64,000 nucleotides of DNA from contig JAZKBD010000035.1 in assembly GCA_040388785.1 (NCBI GenBank), positions 1-64,000 on the forward strand. Direction: 5' to 3'. This stretch comes from 66-474 sp040388785. GTDB lineage: Bacteria; Pseudomonadota; Gammaproteobacteria; Xanthomonadales; Rhodanobacteraceae. A model generated the notes under the pieces. That model did no database searches and was not told the origin of the DNA. It was given only the letters and a program-made list of their open reading frames with translations. Shown piece by piece: positions 37,201 to 44,117 of the stretch (the stretch's first letter is position 1; each line of letters begins with the position of its first letter). A program made the translations under genes and the position numbers.

Positions 37201-37598
37201 GCCAGGAACCCGATCTCACGACACCACCGCATCTGCAGGAGGTACTGGACGAACTGCGCCGGCGCGAGCCGATCTTCCATCATCCCGGCTTCGGTACTTC
37301 CCGCGCCGACTACATGCGCATGACCGCGGATGACTTCTGGGAAATCGGTGCCTCCGGGCAGCGCTACAGCCGCGATTTCGTGCTCGACGTGCTCGAAGCG
37401 CGATTGGCGAATCCGGTCGACGAATCGGATTGGGAGAGTCGCGATTTCCATCTCCGCGAACTCGCGCCCGACGTATACCTGCTGACGTACACCCTGCGCC
37501 AGGGCGAGCGGCTCACCCGGCGCAGCACGATCTGGCGGCGCGCAGATGCCGGATGGAAAATCGTGTTCCATCAGGGCACGGTCGTTGCACCCGGATGA
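37197..37598 (+). CDS. NTF2-like/DUF4440 protein
   Basis: A 133-residue soluble protein with the NTF2-like fold pattern: an N-terminal helix LQEVLDELRRREPIFHH, then FWEIGASGQRYSRD and beta strands ending in STIWRRADAGWKIVFHQGT. These small proteins often bind small molecules or act as unassigned enzymes. It overlaps the queG stop by 4 bp, so the two are co-translated, although a functional tie is not obvious. The specific role is unknown. Confidence 0.8.
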   Translation: MSQEPDLTTPPHLQEVLDELRRREPIFHHPGFGTSRADYMRMTADDFWEIGASGQRYSRDFVLDVLEARLANPVDESDWESRDFHLRELAPDVYLLTYTLRQGERLTRRSTIWRRADAGWKIVFHQGTVVAPG

Positions 37599-37661
37599 CG
37601 CGCAAGTGGATTCCGGCTTGCGCCGGAGTGACGTCAAGCGCCCAACAGCATCGGACGGCCG

Positions 37662-38048
37662 TCAAGCCGCCGCCATCTGCTTCGGAATCGAAGTATTCGT
37701 GCGAGCGATGCGGTTGTCGGCATCGACGTAGACCAGCTGCGGCTTGTGCAGCGCGGCCTCGGCCTCGGTCAGCGACACGAAGGCGGCGATGATCAGCAGG
37801 TCGCCCGGCTGCGCGCGATGGGCGGCGCTGCCGTTCACGGAAATGATGCCGCTGCCTTCCTCGGCGCGCAGCGCGTAGGTGACGAAACGCTCGCCGTTGT
37901 TGACGTTCCACGCGTGGATCTGCTCGTACTCGCGCATGCCGGCGGCATCCAGCAGGTTGCCGTCGATCGCGATCGATCCTTCGTAGTGCAGCTCCGCGTG
38001 GGTCACGGTTGCACGATGGATCTTGCCCTTGAGCATGTTCAGTTGCAT
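37662..38048 (-). CDS. panD: Aspartate 1-decarboxylase
   Basis: A 128-residue pyruvoyl enzyme making beta-alanine from aspartate for pantothenate. The self-cleavage site G24-S25 (HYEGS) is present in the right position, and K9 and Y58-region residues fit the family. The ATG has an AGGAATCC leader with GGAGG 5 nt upstream. It is the third gene of panB-panC-panD on the minus strand. Confidence 0.96.
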   Translation of the reverse strand: MQLNMLKGKIHRATVTHAELHYEGSIAIDGNLLDAAGMREYEQIHAWNVNNGERFVTYALRAEEGSGIISVNGSAAHRAQPGDLLIIAAFVSLTEAEAALHKPQLVYVDADNRIARTNTSIPKQMAAA

Positions 38049-38136
38049 GGATTCCTCCGGCGCGGAGCCTGCCGTGATCACCCATTATAACCGCTGAACG
38101 GATGGCTTGCTGCGCCGCACAAACGGCGCCCAAGGC

Positions 38137-38954
38137 TCAATCGAACGCGAGATTGTCGATCAGCCGGGTCTCGCCCAGTTTGGCCGCGACCAGCGCCATC
38201 AATCCGCTGCGCTCGCCTTCCGCGGGAACCGCGAGATCTTCGGCGCGCCGCACCACGGCGTAATCCGGCTGGAAGCCCGCGCGCTCCAGCCTGCGCGTCG
38301 CGGCGCCCTCGACCGCAGCGCGCGCGTGTCCCTCGACGAACGATTCGCGCATCCATTCCAGTGTCGCATGCAGTTCCGGCGCGCGTGCCCGCTGGTGCGC
38401 ATCGAGGTAGCGGTTGCGCGAGGACAAGGCCAGTCCGTCGTCGGCGCGTGCAATCGGGCCCGCAACGATTTCCAGCGGACCACCAGCAATTGCTGCCAAT
38501 CCTTCTGGCCGAACACCGCCACGTCGGGCTCGACCATCGCGAACAGCTTGGCCACCACGGTGGCGACGCCATCGAAGTGCCCCGGACGATGGGCGCCTTC
38601 GAGCGTGTCGCCCACTTCGGGCACGTGGATGCGCATCGCGTGTTCGGCACCGAATGGGTACATCACCTCGACGGAGGGCGCGAACAACAGGTCGCAGTTG
38701 TGTTCGACCAGGCCCACGCTGTCTTCCGCCAGCGTGCGCGGGTAGCGCGTGAAATCCTCGCCGGGTCCGAACTGGGTCGGATTGACGAAGACGCTCGCGA
38801 CCACGCGATCGGCCTGGCGTCGCGCCAGCTCGACCAACGAGAAATGTCCTGCGTGCAGGTTGCCCATCGTGGGCACGAAACCGACCCGCAGGCCTTCCTG
38901 TTTCCACGCCCGGATGCAGGCGCGCAGCGAACGCAGATCCCCAACGGTACGCAT
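38137..38954 (-). pseudogene. panC: Pantothenate synthetase with an internal deletion and frame break
   Basis: The N-terminal half is normal: PTMGNLHAGHFSLV, the VNPTQFGPGEDFTRYPR block, and FGQKDWQQLLVVR. The sequence then jumps into another frame at LEIVAGPIARADDGLALSSRNRYL, which continues normally to the end. Relative to family members about nine residues between 'LLVVR' and 'LEIV' are missing with a frame change, so roughly 25-28 bases have been lost near 38480-38490. As written the enzyme cannot be made. panB lies 5 bp upstream and panD follows, so the operon is otherwise intact and a misassembly is likely. A real deletion would imply pantoate:beta-alanine ligation is lost. Confidence 0.85.
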
Positions 38955-38959
38955 GCCGT

Positions 38960-39790
38960 TTACCCCGCGATTTGTTCTGGCCCCGGGAAACGCCCTGCCC
39001 GGACGTCCTCTGCATACGCCGCGAAAGCTGCGCGCACCGAACCGCGCCCCTCGAGAAAATCCTTGCTGAATTTCGGCTTCCGCCCCGGGGTCAGGCCCAG
39101 AAGGTCGTAGCAGACCAGCACCTGCCCGTCGCACTCCGCGCCCGCGCCGATGCCGATGGTGGGAATCTCCAACGCGCGGGTGATTTCGCCCGCCAGCGCG
39201 GCCGGCATCGATTCCAGCACCAGCAGTTCGGCGCCCGCCTGCGCGACGGCTTGCGCCTGCTCGCGCAAACGCGCGGCCGCGTCGTCGGTCTTGCCCTGCA
39301 TGCGGTAGCCGCCCATCTTGTGCACCGACTGCGGTGTCAGGCCGAGATGCGCGCACACCGGCACGTCATGGTTCGCCAGCGTGGCGATCACTTCGCAGAC
39401 CCAGTCGGAACCGCCCTCCAGCTTCACCATCGCCGCACCGCCTTCGGCCATCAGCCGCGCCGATGCCGCCAGCGCGGTCGCCGGATCGCGGAATTGCATG
39501 AACGGCAGATCGACGATCTGCAACGTGGCGGACAGCCCTCGCGCGACCATCGATCCGTGATAGATCATCTGGTCCAGCGTCACCGGCACGGTGCTGGTCT
39601 GGCCTTGCACCACGTTGCCCAGCGAGTCGCCCACCAGGGCCACGTCAATGCCGACCGCTTGCATGTGCGTCGCGAAGCTGGCGTCGTAGCAGGTCAGCAC
39701 CACAATCTTCTCGCCGCGCGCCTTCATCGCGCGCAGGCCGGGAACCGTGATGGATTTGCGCTTGGGTGCGTCGGCAGGCTGGACGTACAT
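38960..39790 (-). CDS. panB: 3-methyl-2-oxobutanoate hydroxymethyltransferase
   Basis: This 276-residue enzyme transfers a hydroxymethyl group from methylenetetrahydrofolate to ketoisovalerate to form ketopantoate. The Mg-binding residues are seen in ALVGDSLGNVVQG and KLEGG, and the catalytic Glu region is GIGAGAECDGQVLV. It is the first gene of panBCD. The ATG has GAGGAG upstream and a TTGGCC-17-GATAAT promoter. Confidence 0.96.
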   Translation of the reverse strand: MYVQPADAPKRKSITVPGLRAMKARGEKIVVLTCYDASFATHMQAVGIDVALVGDSLGNVVQGQTSTVPVTLDQMIYHGSMVARGLSATLQIVDLPFMQFRDPATALAASARLMAEGGAAMVKLEGGSDWVCEVIATLANHDVPVCAHLGLTPQSVHKMGGYRMQGKTDDAAARLREQAQAVAQAGAELLVLESMPAALAGEITRALEIPTIGIGAGAECDGQVLVCYDLLGLTPGRKPKFSKDFLEGRGSVRAAFAAYAEDVRAGRFPGPEQIAG

Positions 39791-39804
39791 GCGGCGCTCC
39801 TCGG

Positions 39805-39842
39805 AAACGGCGCATTATCGCCGTTTGTTGTACCACGGCCAA
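39805..39842 (-). promoter_or_regulatory. panB promoter with overlapping palindrome
   Basis: On the minus strand TTGGCC (39837-39842) and GATAAT (39814-39819) are spaced 17 bp apart. A perfect 8-bp inverted repeat AAACGGCG-N6-CGCCGTTT (39805-39826) straddles the -10 box, where a bound repressor would block RNA polymerase. Confidence 0.55.
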
Positions 39843-39849
39843 CCGCCGC

Positions 39850-41465
39850 TCACGCCCCTCGCAAATCCCGCATCCGGAAGCCGCCCGCGAACAGCGCGCC
39901 GGCGTACGCCACACTGCCCACGCACACCAGCAGCACCAGTTTCCAGATGCGCGTGATGATGCGTTCATGAGTCCACTGCTGCCACGGCCACAGCCACAGG
40001 CCGGCGCCGACCACGATCACCAGTGCCGCGCAGGCAAGGCCCATGCGCAACCAGTGACGAGCCCATCCGGGCTGGCGCCGATACACGCCCGCGCGTCGCA
40101 GGTAGCTCCACAGCAGCGCGACTTGCAGGTAATTGGAGATGGAGCTGGCAATCGCCATGCCGAGTTGCAGTCCGGGTACCCGCGCGATGCCGTCCAGCCA
40201 CGGCAGATGCTTCAGGCCCGCCGGCGCCCACAGCTCGAACAGCAGCGCGATCAGCGCGAAATTCGCGACCATGTTGACGACCAGCGCAATCACGCCGGCA
40301 CGCACCGGCGTCTTCGTGTCCTGGCGCGCGTAGAACGCCGGCAACAGCGTGCGCGTCAACGCGATCGCGGGCATGCCCGCGGACAATCCCATGATCGTGA
40401 TCGCGGTCATGTGGCTGTCGAACGCGGTGAATTTCCCATTCTGGAAACAGGCCGCCACCACCGGTTCGGCCAACAGCAACAGGCCGCACATGGCGGGCAG
40501 CGCGATCAGCAGCGTGGTGCGCAAGCCCCAATCCAGCGAACGCGAGAAGCCTTTCTCATCTGCGCTGACATGATGGCGTGAAAGCGCCGGCAGGATCACG
40601 GTACCCAGCGCGACACCGAATACGCCCAGGGGCAACTCGAGGAAGCGCGTCGCCTGCGCCAACCACGTCTGCGAACCCGTGATCAGCAGTGAAGCCACGG
40701 CGGTATCGAGCAACAGGTTGATCTGCGCCACCGACGAGCCGAACAGCGTCGGCACCATCAGCCGCATGATTTTCCTGACTTGGGGATGGCCCCAGCCCCA
40801 GCGCGGCAGCGCCAGCAGGTCAAGGCGCTGCACGGCCGGCAGCAGGAACAGCAACTGCAGGATGCCCGAGACCAGTACCGCCCAGCCCAGCGCCTCGATC
40901 GGCACCGCGAGATAGCGCGCACCCCATAGTGCACCCGCGATCAGGCACACGTTGAGGATCACCGGCGCCAACGCCGGCAACGCGAATTTGTGGAAACTGT
41001 TGAGCACGCCGCCGCACAACGCGGTCAGCGACACGAACAGCAGAAACGGAAACGTCAGCCGCAGCAGCTTGATAGTCAGGTCGAATTTGTGCGGCTGGTC
41101 CAGTGCACCGGGCGAAAAGCCTGTCGCCACCTGCGGCGCGAAGATGATCCCGAGCGCCACGATCACCAGCAGCACGCCGCCCAGCGTGCCGGTGACACGC
41201 GCGGTCAGGTCCTTCAACTCGGCGTGGCTGCCGGTTTCCTTGACCTCGGTGAACACCGGCACGAACGCGGTGGAGAACGACCCTTCCGCGAACAGCCGGC
41301 GCATGAAGTTGGGCACCGGAACGCCACCCAGAAGGCGTCGGTGGCCGCGCTGACGCCAAACACGTGGGTAATGGAGATGTCGCGCGCCAACCCCAGCAGC
41401 CGCGAAATCATGGTCATGCTGCTGAACGAGAGCACCCCGCGCAGCAGGCTGGGTTGGCGGTTCAT
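39850..41465 (-). pseudogene. murJ: Lipid II flippase MurJ, frameshifted near the N-terminus
   Basis: The start MNRQPSLLRGVLSFSSMTMISRLLG and ATDAFWVAFR are typical of MurJ. The next residues, VPNFMRRLFAEGSFSTAFVPV, follow in another frame at about 41316, consistent with one lost base. The rest (about 488 residues, fourteen hydrophobic helices expected) is complete to the stop. MurJ moves lipid II across the inner membrane and is normally essential. A live cell could hardly carry this break, which argues for a sequencing or assembly error. The neighbour rpsT is divergent, as in many gammaproteobacteria. Confidence 0.88.
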
Positions 41466-41572
41466 GCGGCGAACCTCGGCGACCGCAGACCGGTCATCGC
41501 AGGATTGACTGCAATTCGCAATGCCGCGATACTAGGCGGCTTCGTTCCGCACCCATTTTCCGGAGTCACCCC

Positions 41573-41836
41573 GTGGCCAACATCCAGTCCGCCAAGAAGC
41601 GCGCCCGCCAGGCTGAAACCCACCGCATGCGCAACGCCAGCCAGCGTTCGATGCTGCGCTCGTCGATCCGCAAGGTGCTGAAGGCCATCGAGGCCAAGGA
41701 CAAGGCCGGCGCCGAGGCAGCCTACAAGGCCGCCGAGCCGGTGCTCGACCGCTACGCCAGCCGTGGCCTGATCCACAAGAACAAAGCCGCGCGCCACAAG
41801 AGCCGCCTCGCCGCGCACGTCAAGGCCATCGCCTGA
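41573..41836 (+). CDS. rpsT: Small ribosomal subunit protein bS20
   Basis: An 87-residue basic helical protein starting MANIQSAKKRARQAE, binding 16S rRNA in the 30S subunit. It uses GTG as start with GGAG 7 nt upstream, a feature also known for rpsT elsewhere (a weak start used in autogenous control). A strong terminator follows. Confidence 0.97.
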   Translation: MANIQSAKKRARQAETHRMRNASQRSMLRSSIRKVLKAIEAKDKAGAEAAYKAAEPVLDRYASRGLIHKNKAARHKSRLAAHVKAIA

Positions 41837-41861
41837 GCCATTGCCGCAGCACGTCGTTCCG

Positions 41862-41888
41862 AAAAAGCCGGCGCCAGCCGGCTTTTTT
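41862..41888 (+). terminator. Rho-independent terminator of rpsT
   Basis: A 10-bp stem AAAAGCCGGC/GCCGGCTTTT with a 4-nt loop is followed by a T-run that ends at 41888, 26 bp after the rpsT stop. Confidence 0.92.
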
Positions 41889-41927
41889 GTTGTCGCGCAA
41901 AGCGCCTCGACGGCATCGTGCTTTGCT

Positions 41928-42114
41928 CCCTCTCCCCCAAACAGTTTCACCGTTTGGGGGAGAGGGCTGGGGTGAGGGGGAAAAACCTTGCCGGCAGCGA
42001 ACCGCCAGCCCTTCGCGGGGTGCGATTCGCTGCACCTCCGGAAATTCGCGCGGCGCGCGGTGCGTGCCCCCTCACCCTGCCCTCTCCCCCATCGACAAGC
42101 GATGGGGGAGAGGG
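41928..42114. repeat. Inverted pair of REP-like hairpins
   Basis: Two 15-bp perfect hairpins lie at 41928-41966 (CCCTCTCCCCCAAAC stem) and 42080-42114 (CCCTCTCCCCCATCG stem). Each is flanked on one side by GGGGTGAGGG or its complement, so the two units point in opposite directions. The shared core (CCCTCTCCCC) with variable stem tips is typical of dispersed REP-like elements. The intervening 110 bp shows no gene. No REP-associated transposase is in the window. Confidence 0.8.
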
Positions 42115-42138
42115 TTTGGCAATCGGGCGCACCGACCC

Positions 42139-43185
42139 TCATGCGTCGTCCTGTTCGCGCCTATCCAGAACGTCAGCGCGCTCTTCATCAAAAAACCGCT
42201 GTGCCGCAAGACAAACCTCGCGGGTACCGAGACGCTCCGCTGCCGAAATAGCGAACCACGGCGCCTGCCAATCCAATCGTTCGACGATGTCGCTCGCCTT
42301 CGCGTCGCGCTCTTCCGGCGCCCACAGGTCGATCTTGTTGAGCAGCAGCCAGCGCGGACGTTGCAGCAGTTCCGGATCGTGGCGCTGCAGCTCGCCCTCG
42401 ATGATCCGCACCTGCCCGACCGGATCAACACCGTCCAGCGGCGCGACGTCGACCAGATGCAGCAACAGGCTGGTACGCGAAACGTGTTTCAGGAACTGGA
42501 TGCCGAGCCCCGCGCCTTCGGCCGCGCCTTCGATCAACCCCGGAATGTCGGCCACCACGAAACCCTGCGACGGCCCCACGCTGACCACGCCGAGGTGCGG
42601 CTGCAGGGTCGTGAACGGGTAATCCGCGACGCGCGGTGTCGCCGCCGACACCGCGCGGATGAAGGTCGATTTGCCGGCGTTCGGGAACCCGAGCAGGCCG
42701 ACGTCGGCCAGCACCTTCAGTTCCAGCTTCAGTTCGCGTGCCTCGCCTGGCGTGCCGGGAGTGAAGCGGCGCGGCGCGCGGTTGGTGGAACTCTTGAAAT
42801 GGATGTTGCCGAGACCGCCCTTGCCGCCCTGCGCCACCAGCAGCTTCTGCCCATGCGCGGTGAGGTCGCCGATCAGTTCGTCGGTATTGAGGTTGAACAC
42901 GGACGTGCCGACAGGCACGCGGATCACCGTGTCCTCGCCGCCGCGGCCGTACATGTCGCTGCCCATGCCATTCTGGCCGCGCTGCGCCTTGAACTGACGC
43001 TGGTGGCGGAAGTCGATCAGCGTGTTCAGGCCTTCGTCCGCGACCAGCCACACGCTGCCGCCTTCGCCGCCGTCGCCACCGTTGGGACCGCCGAACGGAA
43101 TGAACTTCTCGCGCCGGAAGCTGGCACAGCCGTCCCCGCCGTTGCCGGCCTGCACCTTGATGATGGCTTCGTCGACGAATTTCAT
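42139..43185 (-). CDS. obgE: Obg GTPase
   Basis: This 348-residue GTPase takes part in ribosome maturation and stress control. The glycine-rich Obg fold (about 1-158) is followed by the G domain with GFPNAGKST (G1), the DIPG G3 region and NKID (G4). A short C-terminal tail follows. It lies downstream of rplU-rpmA on the same strand, the common rplU-rpmA-obgE order, although a terminator separates it from rpmA. Confidence 0.96.
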   Translation of the reverse strand: MKFVDEAIIKVQAGNGGDGCASFRREKFIPFGGPNGGDGGEGGSVWLVADEGLNTLIDFRHQRQFKAQRGQNGMGSDMYGRGGEDTVIRVPVGTSVFNLNTDELIGDLTAHGQKLLVAQGGKGGLGNIHFKSSTNRAPRRFTPGTPGEARELKLELKVLADVGLLGFPNAGKSTFIRAVSAATPRVADYPFTTLQPHLGVVSVGPSQGFVVADIPGLIEGAAEGAGLGIQFLKHVSRTSLLLHLVDVAPLDGVDPVGQVRIIEGELQRHDPELLQRPRWLLLNKIDLWAPEERDAKASDIVERLDWQAPWFAISAAERLGTREVCLAAQRFFDEERADVLDRREQDDA

Positions 43186-43207
43186 TGAGAGCCGTCAATG
43201 GCAAAGA

Positions 43208-43273
43208 GTGAAGGGTAAAGGGTAAAGGCGTGGCTCGGTTCTTCCGTCTTACTCTTTACCATTGACCCTTTAC
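43208..43273. repeat. Imperfect inverted repeat between rpmA and obgE
   Basis: About 20 bp (43208-43227, GTGAAGGGTAAAGGGTAAAG) is mirrored at 43254-43273 with a few mismatches across a 26-bp centre. Its AT-richness differs from the neighbouring genes. It is probably a dispersed miniature repeat or a secondary-structure element. Confidence 0.5.
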
Positions 43274-43283
43274 GCGCAAACGA

Positions 43284-43306
43284 AAAGCCCCGCGTGAAGC
43301 GGGGCC
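43284..43306 (-). terminator. Terminator after rpmA
   Basis: On the minus strand the stem GCCCCGC/GCGGGGC with a 5-nt loop is followed by TTTTCG, 24 bp after the rpmA stop. Part of transcription may read through into obgE. Confidence 0.85.
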
Positions 43307-43329
43307 TTCCGGATTCGATGTGGCGCGTG

Positions 43330-43590
43330 TCAGCCGCCCGCGACCACGTTCACCATGCGGCGGCTCTTGGGGCCCTTGATGGAAAACTCCACCTTGCCAT
43401 CGACCAGCGCGTACAGCGTGTGGTCGCGGCCGAGGCCGACGCCGACGCCCGGATGGAACTGGGTGCCGCGCTGACGCACGATGATGTTGCCGGCTTCGAC
43501 GGCCTGGCCGCCGTACAGCTTGACGCCGAGGTATTTCGGATTGGAGTCGCGGCCGTTGCGCGAAGAACCTACGCCCTTTTTGTGTGCCAT
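43330..43590 (-). CDS. rpmA: Large ribosomal subunit protein bL27
   Basis: An 86-residue protein beginning MAHKKGVGSSRNGRDS, whose flexible N-terminus reaches the peptidyl transferase centre. It follows rplU by 12 bp in the standard order. Confidence 0.98.
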   Translation of the reverse strand: MAHKKGVGSSRNGRDSNPKYLGVKLYGGQAVEAGNIIVRQRGTQFHPGVGVGLGRDHTLYALVDGKVEFSIKGPKSRRMVNVVAGG

Positions 43591-43602
43591 GGCGGCTTCT
43601 CC

Positions 43603-43923
43603 TTACTTGCTGCCACCGGCGATGCCGGTGATCTCGATTTCGGTGTAGTGCTGCCGGTGGCCCATCTGCTTGCGATGGTGCTTGCGGCGGCGGAATTTCA
43701 CGATGCGCACCTTGTCGGCGCGGCCGTGGTTACGCACCTTGGCGGTGACGCTGGCGCCCGCGACGGTCGGCGCACCGACGGTGACGCCCTCGCCTTCCCC
43801 GATCAACAACACCTGATCGAAGGTGATCGCGGCATCGGGTTCGGCATCCAGCTTTTCGACGCGAAGGACGGCGCCTTGCTCGACGCGGTACTGATGACCG
43901 CCGGTAAGAATGACTGCGTACAT
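43603..43923 (-). CDS. rplU: Large ribosomal subunit protein bL21
   Basis: A 106-residue 23S rRNA-binding protein (MYAVILTGGHQYRVEQG at the N-terminus, KFRRRKHHRKQMGHRQHYTEI near the end). It is the first gene of rplU-rpmA. A TAGAAT -10-like box on the minus strand (43993-43998) would give a leader of about 65 nt. Confidence 0.98.
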   Translation of the reverse strand: MYAVILTGGHQYRVEQGAVLRVEKLDAEPDAAITFDQVLLIGEGEGVTVGAPTVAGASVTAKVRNHGRADKVRIVKFRRRKHHRKQMGHRQHYTEIEITGIAGGSK

Positions 43924-44117
43924 GATTCGATTCTCTCGGTTCTGTCGTTATTCTGGGTGAATCGGGCGCGACAGGTCGCGCTCGAACCTGCAATTCTAGC
44001 GTGATTTCAGGGAATTGGGCAAGCCCGGGGGGCGCGGACGGCAGGCATCGAAATCGCGCCCGCAAACCCCATATCGGGCGGGTCGCTATAGTAACGGGCT
44101 TTGCCGCACGCATTCCC

